Assembly (NCBI RefSeq): GCF_003073135.1
Contig: NZ_PGDQ01000001.1
Coordinates: forward strand, 1 to 64,000
DNA length: 64,000 nucleotides
Source of the DNA: Euzebya rosea
Lineage (GTDB): Bacteria > Actinomycetota > Nitriliruptoria > Euzebyales > Euzebyaceae
Reading direction: 5' to 3'
This document shows, in pieces, positions 1 through 8,444 of this stretch. Position 1 is the stretch's first letter; every line of letters begins with the position of its first letter. A program made the position numbers and the translations under genes. The notes under the pieces are model-generated. The model searched no databases. It had not been told where the DNA came from and saw only the letters and a list, made by a program, of their open reading frames with translations.

Positions 1-43
1 GCAGGCGGCGCGTAGGGAGGGCCGCAGGCGGTGGTGTGGGCAG

Positions 44-778
44 TCAGTCCTGCTGCTCCACCGCCGCCGCGAGGCGGGCGACGGCGTCCTCGACGGCGGT
101 GACCAGCTCGCGGATCAGGATGGGCTTGACGGCCTCCAGCGCCAGGGGCCGCAGCTTCTCGAGCGCGCCGATGGCGTCCGACGGCGATGGCGCCCCGTCG
201 GTTCCCAGCTCGACGGGGCGCACCAGGAAGCGTTCGGCGATCCCCACGAAGGCGTCGGCCACACCCGACAGGTCGACGCGGACCCGCTCGAACAGGTCGA
301 GCACCTCGGCGAGCGGCACGCCGATGCGCGTCAGCTCCACGCCGGCCTGGAGGAGCAGCGGCGAGGGAACCCGCAGCTTGTTGGACGGTCCCGGCTCGAC
401 CAGCCGCAACCGGATGGCCCGGGTCAGCAGGGTCGCGTCGTGCATCGCCTCGGGGAACCGCACCAGCAGCTCGGGGACCGAGACGATCTCCGGTTCCTCG
501 GTCTGGAAGGGGGAGTTGAGGATCTGCTTGAGCGTCAGCAGGTGGCTGAAGTCCCCACCGGCCGACCAGGCGTCGAGGGTCTTGCGGATGGCCTCCAGCG
601 AGAAGCCACGGTCCTGCAGGTAGGTGATGATGTCCAGCCGCTGCAGGTGCTCGTCGGTGTAGAAGCCGGTTCGTCCCTCCAGCTCGGGGGCGGGCAGCAG
701 GCCCTTCTCCCGGTACGCGCGGATGTTGCGCGACGTCACACCCGTCCGCGCGGCGAGCTCGTCGATCCGCATCCGCAT
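44..778 (-). CDS. MerR family transcriptional regulator
   Basis: A DNA-binding regulator of about 244 residues. The N-terminus (RIDELAARTGVTSRNIRAYR, then EKGLLP, then GRTGFYTDEHLQRL) is a classic MerR winged helix-turn-helix. The C-terminal half is helical and lacks the Cys pattern of metal-sensing MerR proteins, so its ligand is unknown. The start at 778 is chosen because a TACCCT box lies exactly 7 bases upstream on the minus strand, as expected for a leaderless mRNA; ATG at 772 is an alternative. The gene diverges from birA. An 8-bp inverted repeat in the shared gap overlaps its expected -35 region, suggesting autoregulation and possibly control of birA. LiuR-type MerR proteins regulate leucine catabolism in Proteobacteria and a liu-like cluster lies 2.6 kb away, but this protein is much longer and the link is speculative. 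Confidence 0.85.
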   Translation of the reverse strand: MRMRIDELAARTGVTSRNIRAYREKGLLPAPELEGRTGFYTDEHLQRLDIITYLQDRGFSLEAIRKTLDAWSAGGDFSHLLTLKQILNSPFQTEEPEIVSVPELLVRFPEAMHDATLLTRAIRLRLVEPGPSNKLRVPSPLLLQAGVELTRIGVPLAEVLDLFERVRVDLSGVADAFVGIAERFLVRPVELGTDGAPSPSDAIGALEKLRPLALEAVKPILIRELVTAVEDAVARLAAAVEQQD

Positions 779-785
779 GCGCCCA

Positions 786-791
786 AGGGTA
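786..791 (-). promoter_or_regulatory. -10 box of merR, leaderless
   Basis: On the minus strand TACCCT lies 7 bases before the ATG at 778, so transcription should begin at or next to the start codon. No Shine-Dalgarno sequence is present. Confidence 0.55.
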
Positions 792-797
792 CGCACG

Positions 798-821
798 ACG
801 TGCCATCTCGTGGTGGCACGT
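798..821. promoter_or_regulatory. Inverted repeat in merR/birA divergent promoter
   Basis: ACGTGCCA and TGGCACGT form perfect 8-bp arms around an 8-base spacer. The repeat covers the expected -35 position of the leaderless merR promoter and lies about 40 bp upstream of the birA -10 box. It is a plausible operator for the adjacent MerR protein. Confidence 0.5.
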
Positions 822-859
822 GGCCCGGGCCCCGGCGGCACCGTCCGGGGTGGTGTCCG

Positions 860-865
860 TAGGAT
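860..865 (+). promoter_or_regulatory. -10 box of birA, leaderless
   Basis: TAGGAT ends 6 bases before the ATG at 872, with no ribosome binding site in between. Confidence 0.5.
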
Positions 866-871
866 GCGCCC

Positions 872-1645
872 ATGAGCTTTCCTCCGCAGTGGGCCGTCGA
901 GCGGGTTGTTGGACACGGGGTCGTGCGTCGCCTCGAGTGGCGCGACCGGACCGGGTCCACCAACGCCGATCTCAGCGCTGCCGCAACGGCTGGCGAACCC
1001 GCAGGCCTGGTCATCGGGACCGACCTGCAGACCGCCGGGCGCGGTCGGCGCGGACGGTCCTGGTCGGAGTCCCCGGGCCGGGGCCTGGCGCTGTCGGTCC
1101 TGCTGCGGCCGTCACTGCCCACCAGTCGGTGGCCGCTGCTGCCGCTCGTCGCCGGCCTCGCCGTCCACGACGCGGCGGCGTCGGTGGTCGGCGCCGAGCG
1201 GATCGGGTTGAAGTGGCCCAACGACCTGCTGCTGGACGGCACGAAGACCTCGGGGGTCCTCGTCGAGGCCCTGGGGGATGCGGTCGTCGTCGGCATGGGG
1301 GTCAACGTCGACTGGCGCGGGGTGGACCGTCCTGCCGACCTGCGGGCGACCAGCCTCGCGGAGGCCGTCGACGGTGATGTCGACCGGGCCGCGGTGCTGG
1401 TGGAGCTGCTCGAGGCGCTCGGACGGTGGGTCGACCTCGCCGAGACGGACCCCGAGGCGGTCGTGCCGGCCTACGTCACCCGCTGCGCAACCCTCGGTAC
1501 CGACGTCGTCGTCCACGGCCCGTCGCCGGTGACCGGTCGCGCCGTCGGGCTGACCCACGAGGGCCACCTGCGCGTCCGCCGGGAGGACGGGACCGAGGTC
1601 GTGGTGTCCGCCGGCGACGTGGAGCACCTGCGCCCGGCCGGCTGA
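872..1645 (+). CDS. birA: Biotin--[acetyl-CoA-carboxylase] ligase
   Basis: A 257-residue biotin protein ligase, which makes biotinoyl-AMP and transfers biotin to the lysine of biotin carrier domains. Visible motifs are TGSTNADL near residue 27, the adenylate-binding loop GRGRRG (56-61), KWPNDLL (114-120) and GMGVNVD in the central domain. The C-terminus is a small SH3-like domain. There is no N-terminal helix-turn-helix, so this is the monofunctional class and not a BirA repressor. A natural substrate is the biotin domain of the carboxylase alpha subunit encoded at 6429-8444. It diverges from merR and converges on the LCP gene with only 13 bases between stop codons. Confidence 0.95.
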   Translation: MSFPPQWAVERVVGHGVVRRLEWRDRTGSTNADLSAAATAGEPAGLVIGTDLQTAGRGRRGRSWSESPGRGLALSVLLRPSLPTSRWPLLPLVAGLAVHDAAASVVGAERIGLKWPNDLLLDGTKTSGVLVEALGDAVVVGMGVNVDWRGVDRPADLRATSLAEAVDGDVDRAAVLVELLEALGRWVDLAETDPEAVVPAYVTRCATLGTDVVVHGPSPVTGRAVGLTHEGHLRVRREDGTEVVVSAGDVEHLRPAG

Positions 1646-1658
1646 CCCCGCCGCATGG

Positions 1659-2537
1659 CTACTGGGCCGGGCCGACCTGGCCGGCCATCAGGCGTGGGAA
1701 CAGGTCACCCGGCTGCGGGCGGATGACCGACCCGCCGCCGATGGTGCCGAACGGGCCCGAGATCGTGACCTGCTCGATGTGCTCGGGCGGGATCCGCAGG
1801 GCCAGCAGCGCGAGCGGCAGCACCTCCGACGGCGGGATGTTGTGCACGGCGCTGCGTTCGAACAGCTCCACCATCCCCAGGACGTTGGTCAGCTCGCCGC
1901 CGGACTGGACGCGCATCTGCTGCAGGGCCGAGATGATCATCCGGCCCTGGTTGTGGCTGCGGCCGATGTCGCCGTTGGACAGGCTCTTGCGGTCCCGTGC
2001 GAACGCCAGCACCTGACCGGGGTCGACCCGCTGGAAGCCGGGCTCGAGGTTGGTCCCGCTGAACGGGTCGTGCATGGGCTGCTGGACGTCGAGCTCCAGG
2101 CCGCCCAGCCCGGTCGCCACCTGCTCCAGCGACCAGAACGATCCCAGGGCCCAGAAGTCGATCGGCAGTCCGCTCCATGCCTCGAGCTGCGCCTCCAGCC
2201 GCTCGGGGCCCCCGAACGCCAGGTGGGCGTTGACCTTGCTGCCGCCGATCGCGGAGTCACGGGGGATGTCCACCACCGTCATCCGGGTGGTCCGGGTGTC
2301 GACGACCAGCAGGTGGATGCCGTCCGCGCGGGCGGTCAGGGGGTTGCCGGGCCGATGGGGCGGGCCCTCGTCGCTGCCGATGGCGAGGACGACCAGCAGG
2401 TCGTCGTCGCCGTAACCGGCCCCGAACGTCATCGAGCGGGTCAGCCCGTCCAGGGCGAACGCACCGACGGTGCCCGCCAGGACGGCGATCACGACCAGCG
2501 GCAGGGCGCCGGCGACGAGGCGCCGCACCCGGCTCAC
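1659..2537 (-). CDS. LytR-CpsA-Psr (LCP) family protein
   Basis: About 292 residues. One N-terminal membrane segment (RLVAGALPLVVIAVLAGTVG) is followed by an extracellular LCP domain: LLVVLAIGSDEG, the charged strand MTVVDIPRDS, and FARDRKSLSNGDIGRSHNQ, where LCP enzymes place the arginines and aspartates that grip polyprenyl pyrophosphate. Family members attach wall teichoic acid, arabinogalactan or capsule glycan to peptidoglycan. The GTG start at 2537 overlaps the stop of the upstream lipoprotein gene by four bases (GTGA), so the two are translationally coupled. There is no LytR_C domain, unlike the second LCP protein at 22225. Confidence 0.88.
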   Translation of the reverse strand: MSRVRRLVAGALPLVVIAVLAGTVGAFALDGLTRSMTFGAGYGDDDLLVVLAIGSDEGPPHRPGNPLTARADGIHLLVVDTRTTRMTVVDIPRDSAIGGSKVNAHLAFGGPERLEAQLEAWSGLPIDFWALGSFWSLEQVATGLGGLELDVQQPMHDPFSGTNLEPGFQRVDPGQVLAFARDRKSLSNGDIGRSHNQGRMIISALQQMRVQSGGELTNVLGMVELFERSAVHNIPPSEVLPLALLALRIPPEHIEQVTISGPFGTIGGGSVIRPQPGDLFPRLMAGQVGPAQ

Positions 2538-3271
2538 GACAGGACCGCCTGCAGGTCGCCGCCGAACGTCGTGTCGGCCTCCAGCGCAACCAGCTCGGGA
2601 CCGGCGCCACGCTCGACGAACGAGGCCACCCCGGTCTGGGTGACCGGACCGCTCACGCCCGTCAGCACGAGCGTCGCCGAGGTGGACCAGAAGAGCGTGA
2701 CGGTGCCCAGCCGTGTGGTGTCCATCTGCACCTGCGCCGTCGTGGCCGCGGCCACGTCGGTGATGCCCAGGACGTCGGGTCGGTCCAGCACACCGAGGCC
2801 CTGACGGGCCTCCGGCGGCAACGACGCGGGGTCCAGCAGCGTGGCGACGGCGGCGTCGGTGAGCATGGTGTCGGTGCTGACCCACATGGCGTTGACGAAG
2901 TCGCGCAGCCGGTCGCTGGCCGCGGTCACCCACTGCCCGGCGACGGCCGGATCGACGGCGGCGGGGGCGGCGCCGAAGATGCCGTCGCTGCTGGTGGACG
3001 CCAGCTGCACGCCGTCGACGCGGACCTCCAACGGGGGGCCCTGCGGCAGCGGCTGGGGTTCAGGCGGCGCGGTGGGGACCGCGACGGTGGGCGTCGGGGT
3101 CGGGGTGGCCTTCGCCAGCGCGTCGCCGTTGGCGGTCACCGGGGGCCCGGTGGTGCAGGCACCAGCCGACAGCGCCAGCGCCACGACGAACGCCAGGGCG
3201 CGCAGCGATCCGCTCGGGGAGCGTCGCAGGGTGTGGCCCGTGGCAGGGCGAGCGGTCGAGGGGCAGGGCAC
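2534..3271 (-). CDS. Putative lipoprotein of unknown function
   Basis: The start is uncertain: GTG at 3271 or GTG at 3292. The N-terminus is a lipoprotein signal with hydrophobic core and lipobox (ALAFVVALALSAGAC), then a Thr/Pro linker (TPTPTPTVAVPTAPPEP) and a roughly 170-residue domain I do not recognise. It contains VTAASDRLRDFVNAMWVST and ends in GGDLQAVLS. The protein is probably anchored on the outer face of the membrane. Coupling to the LCP gene through a 4-base overlap suggests a shared role in envelope assembly. The gene diverges from the zinc-ribbon/carboxylase operon. Confidence 0.75.
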   Translation of the reverse strand: MPCPSTARPATGHTLRRSPSGSLRALAFVVALALSAGACTTGPPVTANGDALAKATPTPTPTVAVPTAPPEPQPLPQGPPLEVRVDGVQLASTSSDGIFGAAPAAVDPAVAGQWVTAASDRLRDFVNAMWVSTDTMLTDAAVATLLDPASLPPEARQGLGVLDRPDVLGITDVAAATTAQVQMDTTRLGTVTLFWSTSATLVLTGVSGPVTQTGVASFVERGAGPELVALEADTTFGGDLQAVLS

Positions 3272-3340
3272 GGCTGCCCACCAGCGTGCCACCTCGTGGC
3301 GTCCGTGGCCCCTGACCGGGTCCGACGCGCGCGGGGCCGG

Positions 3341-3346
3341 TAGCCT
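3341..3346 (+). promoter_or_regulatory. -10 box of the zinc-ribbon/mccB operon
   Basis: TAGCCT lies 10 bases before the ATG at 3357. Transcription starting 7 bases after the box would leave a leader of only three bases. Confidence 0.4.
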
Positions 3347-3356
3347 CCGTCGCATC

Positions 3357-3515
3357 ATGGCGGCCATCGACGAACCCCTGCCCCCCTGCCCCGCCTGCGG
3401 CGCCGACACGACCCGGGTCACCGAGGACGTCAGCGACGAGGTCACGGTGCTGGGATGTGGGACGTGCACGCAGACCTGGGCCGTCCGAGCCGACGACAAG
3501 GACACGACGAAGTGA
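3357..3515 (+). CDS. Small zinc-ribbon protein coupled to mccB
   Basis: A 52-residue protein. Two pairs of cysteines, CPAC (11-14) and CGTC, are spaced as in a zinc ribbon. The start ATG at 3357 follows a TAGCCT box. Its TGA stop overlaps the GTG start of the carboxyltransferase gene (GTGA), so translation of the two is linked. Acetyl-CoA carboxylase beta subunits of the AccD type carry a four-Cys zinc ribbon, whereas the MCC/PCC beta class normally lacks one. A detached ribbon encoded just upstream could therefore act with the enzyme. That role is inference; a stand-alone small regulator is also possible. Confidence 0.72.
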   Translation: MAAIDEPLPPCPACGADTTRVTEDVSDEVTVLGCGTCTQTWAVRADDKDTTK

Positions 3516-5128
3516 CCGCCTACCCCGCCCTCGGCACCGGCGCCGACCCGACCAGCGACCAGTTCGCCTCCTGGACCCAGGCCAACACCGGCCTGGTCGA
3601 CGACCTGCGCGACCAGCTGCGCAACGTCCGCGGTGGTGGCGGCGAACGGGCTCGGGCGCGGCACACCGACCGCGGCAAGCTGCTGCCGCGCGACCGGGTC
3701 GACGCGTTGCTGGACCCCCTCTCCCCCTTCCTGGAGCTCTCGCCGATGGCGGCGCACGGGCTGTACGACGGTGATGCCCCCTCGGCCGGGATCATCACCG
3801 GGGTCGGCAGGGTCAGCGGCCGCGAGTGCGTCATCGTCGCCAACGACGCCACCGTCAAGGGCGGCACCTACTACCCGATGACGGTCAAGAAGCACCTGCG
3901 CGCCCAGGAGGTGGCGCTGGAGAATCACCTGCCGTGCATCTACCTCGTGGACTCCGGCGGGGCCTTCCTGCCCAAGCAGGACGAGGTCTTCCCCGACCGC
4001 GAGCACTTCGGCCGGATCTTCTACAACCAGGCCAACCTGTCCAAGCGCGGTATCCCGCAGATCGCGGCCGTCATGGGCTCGTGCACCGCGGGTGGCGCCT
4101 ACGTCCCGGCGATGTCGGACGAAACGGTGATCGTCCGCGAGCAGGGCACGATCTTCCTGGGCGGTCCGCCGCTCGTGAAGGCCGCCACCGGTGAGGTCGT
4201 GACCGCCGAGGAGCTCGGTGGTGGCGACCTGCACAGCCGTACCTCCGGGGTGACCGACCACCTCGCCGACGACGACGCGCACGCCCTGCAGATCGTCCGT
4301 CGGATCGTCGCATCGTTCGGGCCGAAGGCACAGGCCCCGTGGACCCGCGAGGCGTCCGTCGAACCCAAGGTCGATCCGTCCCAGCTGTACGGCGTCGTGC
4401 CGCCGGACACCAAGACCCCCTACGACGTGCGCGAGGTCATCGCCCGCATCGTCGATGGGTCGGGCTTCCAGGAGTTCAAGCAGCTGTACGGCACCACCCT
4501 GGTCACCGGCTTCGCACGGATCCACGGCCACCCCGTCGGCATCGTCGCCAACAACGGGATCCTCTTCCGCGAGTCGGCGCTGAAGGGTGCCCATTTCATC
4601 GAGCTGTGCGACCGCCGCAAGACCCCGCTGGTGTTCCTGCAGAACATCTCCGGCTTCATGGTCGGCAAGGACTACGAGGCCGGTGGCATCGCCAAGGACG
4701 GGGCGAAGATGGTCACGGCCGTCTCGACGGCGTCGGTGCCCAAGCTGACCGTCGTGGTGGGCGGATCGTTCGGGGCCGGCAACTACGGCATGTCCGGCCG
4801 CGCGTACTCGCCCCGATTCCTGTGGATGTGGCCCAACGCCCGCATCTCCGTCATGGGCGGCGAGCAGGCCGCCACGGTGCTGGCGACGATCCGTCGCGAC
4901 CGGGCCGAGGCCAAGGGCGAGGAGTGGAGCGCCGAGGACGAAGCGGCCTTCAAGCAGCCCCTGCTGGACCAGTACGAGACCCAGGGCCACCCGTACTACT
5001 CCACCGCCCGCCTGTGGGACGACGGGGTCATCGATCCGGCCGACACCCGCATGGTGCTGGGCCTGGCCCTGTCCGCCTGCGCCAACGCCCCGGTCGAGGA
5101 CCCGTCCTACGGCGTGTTCCGCATGTAG
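3512..5128 (+). CDS. liuB: Methylcrotonyl-CoA carboxylase beta (carboxyltransferase) subunit
   Basis: 538 residues, the usual length of MCC/geranyl-CoA carboxylase beta subunits. It transfers the carboxyl group from carboxybiotin to 3-methylcrotonyl-CoA in leucine breakdown. Typical blocks are [49 protein letters not shown] and [18 protein letters not shown], followed by the [19 protein letters not shown] region. The [14 protein letters not shown] segment also matches the class. GTG at 3512 overlaps the stop of the zinc-ribbon ORF. Propionyl-CoA or another acyl-CoA as substrate cannot be excluded from sequence alone, but the neighbouring hydratase and HMG-CoA lyase strongly favour methylcrotonyl-CoA. 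Confidence 0.9.
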   Translation: MTAYPALGTGADPTSDQFASWTQANTGLVDDLRDQLRNVRGGGGERARARHTDRGKLLPRDRVDALLDPLSPFLELSPMAAHGLYDGDAPSAGIITGVGRVSGRECVIVANDATVKGGTYYPMTVKKHLRAQEVALENHLPCIYLVDSGGAFLPKQDEVFPDREHFGRIFYNQANLSKRGIPQIAAVMGSCTAGGAYVPAMSDETVIVREQGTIFLGGPPLVKAATGEVVTAEELGGGDLHSRTSGVTDHLADDDAHALQIVRRIVASFGPKAQAPWTREASVEPKVDPSQLYGVVPPDTKTPYDVREVIARIVDGSGFQEFKQLYGTTLVTGFARIHGHPVGIVANNGILFRESALKGAHFIELCDRRKTPLVFLQNISGFMVGKDYEAGGIAKDGAKMVTAVSTASVPKLTVVVGGSFGAGNYGMSGRAYSPRFLWMWPNARISVMGGEQAATVLATIRRDRAEAKGEEWSAEDEAAFKQPLLDQYETQGHPYYSTARLWDDGVIDPADTRMVLGLALSACANAPVEDPSYGVFRM

Positions 5129-5133
5129 CCGGG

Positions 5134-5152
5134 CCCGCCCGCGACGGGCGGG
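5134..5152. terminator. Hairpin between convergent genes
   Basis: CCCGCCCG and CGGGCGGG form an 8-bp stem with a CGA loop between the stop of mccB and the stop of the minus-strand gene ending at 5154. There is no T-run, but the position suits a bidirectional terminator. Confidence 0.45.
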
Positions 5153-5153
5153 G

Positions 5154-5552
5154 TCAGCGGTCGGGTCGGTCCGTCCGGTCCGTCCGTTCGGGCCGCGGTG
5201 ACGGGTCGGCGGGGCTGCCGAACAGGCGGCGGAAGGCGGCGTCCATCACGTTCACGCCGGCGTTGGTGACGCCGCGGGCGGTCTGGCCGATGCGTTCCGT
5301 CGGCGGGGCGAACACGGCGTCCTGGATGCCGTCGCGCATGGCCTGGCGGAACTTCGGGGCCAGGTCGTCGCCGGTCCGCAGCGCCTCCTCCCGCAGCCGG
5401 ACGACGGCGTCGGCGGTCACCTCCTCCGCCACCGTGCGCGCACGATCCTCCAGCACCGGCATGACCCGACGCGACCACAGCCAGTACAGCACCGCGCCGG
5501 TCAGCGCGGCGCTCAGCACCGCCGTCACGACGACGAGCAGGAGATCGGCCAT
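5154..5552 (-). CDS. Small single-pass membrane protein
   Basis: 132 residues. One hydrophobic segment spans about residues 3-26 (LLLVVVTAVLSAALTGAVLY), followed by a charged helical region (VLEDRARTVAEEVTADAVVR) that could form a coiled coil. The tail is low complexity and rich in Asp, Arg and Pro. The start at 5552 is supported by a TAGGAT box 7 bases upstream on the minus strand. It sits antisense between the MCC beta gene and the hydratase gene and diverges from the hydratase. I recognise no family; a scaffold or membrane-shaping role would be a guess. Confidence 0.72.
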   Translation of the reverse strand: MADLLLVVVTAVLSAALTGAVLYWLWSRRVMPVLEDRARTVAEEVTADAVVRLREEALRTGDDLAPKFRQAMRDGIQDAVFAPPTERIGQTARGVTNAGVNVMDAAFRRLFGSPADPSPRPERTDRTDRPDR

Positions 5553-5559
5553 CGGCGTG

Positions 5560-5565
5560 ATCCTA
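5560..5565 (-). promoter_or_regulatory. -10 box of the small membrane protein gene, leaderless
   Basis: On the minus strand TAGGAT lies 7 bases before the ATG at 5552. Confidence 0.5.
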
Positions 5566-5596
5566 CGCCCCCACCAGCAGACGGCCCGTCGCGGTC

Positions 5597-5602
5597 TACC
5601 AT
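5597..5602 (+). promoter_or_regulatory. -10 box of liuC, near-leaderless
   Basis: TACCAT ends 8 bases before the ATG at 5611. Confidence 0.45.
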
Positions 5603-5610
5603 CCGCCACC

Positions 5611-6423
5611 ATGACCATGCAGCAGAGCCACGAGACACTGCGGGTCGAGGTCGACGACCGCGGCGTCGCCACGATCACGATGGACCGACCCGAGGTCCGC
5701 AACGCGTTCAACGACACCCTCATCGGGGAGCTGTCGTCGGTCGCTGCGGCCCTTGCCGCCGATGACGACGTCCGGGTCGTGGTCCTCACCGGCGGCGGGC
5801 CGGTGTTCTCCGCCGGGGCCGACCTCAACTGGATGGGGTCCATGCGCGACTGGTCCCGCGAGGAGAACGTCGCCGACTCCCGTCGCATGAACGGGATGCT
5901 CCGCAGCCTGTGGGACCTGCCCAAGCCGCTGATCGGCCGCGTCAACGGGCACGCCATCGCCGGGGGGACCGGCCTGACCGCCGTTTGCGACATCGTCGTG
6001 GCCGTCCGCGGGGCGAAGCTGGGGCTGACCGAGGCCGTCCTCGGGCTGGCTCCCGCCGTGATCTCGCCCTACGTGGTCCGCAAGATCGGTGTCTCCCAGG
6101 CCCGCGCCCTGTTCGTCACCGGCGAGCTGTTCGACGCCGAGCACGCCCACCGCATCGGCCTGGTCCACCAGCTCGTCGACGACGTCGACGCCCTGGACGT
6201 CGCCGTGGCCGAGACCGTCCGCCGGTGCCTGAAGGCCGGTCCTCGGGCCGCTGCCGTCGCCAAGACCCTGCCCGACCTGGCGCTTGACGACCTCGACGTC
6301 GCCACGGACCGCACCCCCGGCATCATCGCCGAGCTGCGGGTCTCCGAGGAGGGGCAGGAGGGCATCGCCGCCTTCTTCGAGAAGCGTCCGGCCAGCTGGG
6401 TACCGCAGTCAGAGGAGAAGTAG
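5611..6423 (+). CDS. liuC: Enoyl-CoA hydratase/isomerase, probably methylglutaconyl-CoA hydratase
   Basis: 270 residues, crotonase superfamily. It probably adds water to 3-methylglutaconyl-CoA to give HMG-CoA, the step between MCC and HMG-CoA lyase. The oxyanion-hole segments are visible: FSAGADLNWM and NGHAIAGGTGLTAVCDIVVA. ADLNWM is typical of the methylglutaconyl-CoA hydratase branch, and the helix LTEAVLGLAPAVISPYV is in the right place. ATG at 5611 follows a TACCAT box; an in-frame ATG at 5617 is possible. The stop is 5 bases before the biotin-carrying subunit gene, so hydratase, alpha subunit and lyase form one operon. Confidence 0.88.
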   Translation: MTMQQSHETLRVEVDDRGVATITMDRPEVRNAFNDTLIGELSSVAAALAADDDVRVVVLTGGGPVFSAGADLNWMGSMRDWSREENVADSRRMNGMLRSLWDLPKPLIGRVNGHAIAGGTGLTAVCDIVVAVRGAKLGLTEAVLGLAPAVISPYVVRKIGVSQARALFVTGELFDAEHAHRIGLVHQLVDDVDALDVAVAETVRRCLKAGPRAAAVAKTLPDLALDDLDVATDRTPGIIAELRVSEEGQEGIAAFFEKRPASWVPQSEEK

Positions 6424-6428
6424 CAGCC

Positions 6429-8444
6429 GTGTTCCACACCGTCCTGGTCGCCAACCGTGGCGAGATCGCCGTTCGCGTCATCCGCAGCCTGCATGCCATG
6501 GGCATCCGTGCCGTGGCCGTCTACTCCGACGCCGACGCCGAGGCGCTGCACACCCGCATGGCCGACGTCGCCGTCCGGCTGGGCCCCGCTGCCGCCAGCG
6601 AGTCCTACCTGCGCCCCGAGCTGATCGTCGAGGCGGCCCGCCGCACCGGCGCCCAGGCCGTCCACCCCGGCTACGGATTCCTGTCGGAGAACGCCGGGTT
6701 CGCCCGTGCGCTCGACGAGGCCGGCATCACCTTCATCGGCCCACCGCTCGGTGCCATCGAGGCGATGGGCGACAAGATCAGCGCCAAGGACCTGGCGATC
6801 GAGGCGGGTGCCCCCGTCGTGCCCGGCGTGCACCGGCCCGGCATGTCCGACGAGGAGCTCATCGCCGAGTCCGAGGGCGTCGGCTACCCCCTGATGGTCA
6901 AGGCCTCCGCCGGTGGGGGCGGCAAGGGCATGCGGGTCGTCCGCGACCCCGCCGGCCTGCAGGAGGCCATCACCGCCGCCCGCCGCGAGGCCAAGGGCGG
7001 CTTCGGTGACGACACCCTGATGCTGGAGCGGTTCGTCGAACGCCCGCGGCACATCGAGATCCAGGTCCTCGCCGACACGCACGGTCGGACCCTGTGGGTG
7101 GGGGAACGCGAGTGCTCGCTGCAGCGCCGCCACCAGAAGGTCATCGAGGAGTGCCCGTCCCCGGCGCTGACCCCCGAGACCCGCCGGGCCATGGGCGAGG
7201 CCGCCGTCGCGATCGCCGAACGAGTCGGCTACGTCGGCGCTGGCACCGTGGAGTTCATCACCGACGCGGCCGCCGAGGAGTTCTTCTTCCTGGAGATGAA
7301 CACCCGCCTGCAGGTCGAGCACCCCGTCACCGAGGAGGTCTACGGCCTGGACCTCGTCGCCGAGCAGGTCCGCATCGCCGCCGGCGAGGCCTTGTCGTTC
7401 GACCAGGACGACCTGGTGCCCCACGGCCACGCCGTCGAGGCCCGCGTCTACGCCGAGGACCCCTCGTCGGGCTTCCTGCCGACCGGGGGTCGGGTCGTGC
7501 GGTTCGACACGCCCGACGACATCCGCGTCGACACCGGTGTCGGGCGTGGCGCGGTGGTCACCTCCGACTACGACCCGATGGTCGCCAAGGTCATCGCCGT
7601 CGGTGAGGACCGCGCCGAGGCGCTGGCCCGACTGGACCGGGGCCTTGCCGACACGACCCTGTTCGGCTTCCCCTCCAACATCGCCTTCCTGCGCGCCCTG
7701 CTGGCCGACGACGACGTCCGCTCCGGCGACATGCACACCGGGCTGATCGCCGACCGCGGCGACGCCCTGACCGACGCGGAGGTGCCCGACGAGGTCTATG
7801 CCGCCGTGGGCCTGGCCACGATCGCCGTTCGCGAGAGCGGCCTGCCCGGCGTCGTCGACCCGTTCGACCTGCCGGGTGGCTGGCGGCTCGGGGAGCCCGG
7901 CTGGACCCGCTGGCGCCTGCGCGCGCCCGGGACCGAGGCGGTCGAGGTCAGGGTGCGGATCAGCCGGGACGGCCCCGAGGTCGTGGTCGGCGACGGGGAC
8001 GTGTGGCCGGCGGCGGTGTCGCTGGTCGGCGACCGGCTGCGGGTGGACCTGCCCAGCGGTCGCTGGACGTGGACCGTCGACCTGGCCGAGGACCGCGCGT
8101 GGATCGGTGCCGACGGCCGCGCCTGGCTGATCAGCGAGGAGGACCTGCTGGCCGCCAACCGGGGTGCCGGTCCCGGCGGCGCAAGCGGCACGCTGGTCGC
8201 ACCGATGCCCGGTTCCGTCGCGGCGGTCAGCGCCGCCGTCGGCCAGGAGGTCACGGCCGGGCAGACCCTCGTCGTGGTCGAGGCCATGAAGATGGAGCAT
8301 CCGCTGGTCGCCCCGTTCGACGGCGTCGTGGCCGAGGTCCACGTGCAGGCAGGCAGCCAGGTCGGCATGGAGGACCCCCTCGTGCGCGTCGAGCCTGCCG
8401 AGGACGGTCCCGCGGCCCCAGCCGGCGACGAGGCGTCCCCGTGA
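6429..8444 (+). CDS. liuD: Methylcrotonyl-CoA carboxylase alpha subunit (biotin carboxylase plus biotin carrier)
   Basis: 671 residues. The N-terminal biotin carboxylase domain starts VLVANRGEIAVRVIRSL and continues with HPGYGFLSENAGFA, the ATP-grasp loop KASAGGGGKGMRVV and EMNTRLQVEHPVTEEV. A linker (about 500-590) leads to a C-terminal biotinyl domain with EAMKMEHPL; Lys621 is the expected biotinylation site. The domain order matches MCC and PCC alpha subunits. It partners with the beta subunit at 3512 and should be charged by BirA at 872. The GTG start at 6429 follows the hydratase closely. The stop overlaps the HMG-CoA lyase start (GTGA). Confidence 0.93.
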   Translation: MFHTVLVANRGEIAVRVIRSLHAMGIRAVAVYSDADAEALHTRMADVAVRLGPAAASESYLRPELIVEAARRTGAQAVHPGYGFLSENAGFARALDEAGITFIGPPLGAIEAMGDKISAKDLAIEAGAPVVPGVHRPGMSDEELIAESEGVGYPLMVKASAGGGGKGMRVVRDPAGLQEAITAARREAKGGFGDDTLMLERFVERPRHIEIQVLADTHGRTLWVGERECSLQRRHQKVIEECPSPALTPETRRAMGEAAVAIAERVGYVGAGTVEFITDAAAEEFFFLEMNTRLQVEHPVTEEVYGLDLVAEQVRIAAGEALSFDQDDLVPHGHAVEARVYAEDPSSGFLPTGGRVVRFDTPDDIRVDTGVGRGAVVTSDYDPMVAKVIAVGEDRAEALARLDRGLADTTLFGFPSNIAFLRALLADDDVRSGDMHTGLIADRGDALTDAEVPDEVYAAVGLATIAVRESGLPGVVDPFDLPGGWRLGEPGWTRWRLRAPGTEAVEVRVRISRDGPEVVVGDGDVWPAAVSLVGDRLRVDLPSGRWTWTVDLAEDRAWIGADGRAWLISEEDLLAANRGAGPGGASGTLVAPMPGSVAAVSAAVGQEVTAGQTLVVVEAMKMEHPLVAPFDGVVAEVHVQAGSQVGMEDPLVRVEPAEDGPAAPAGDEASP

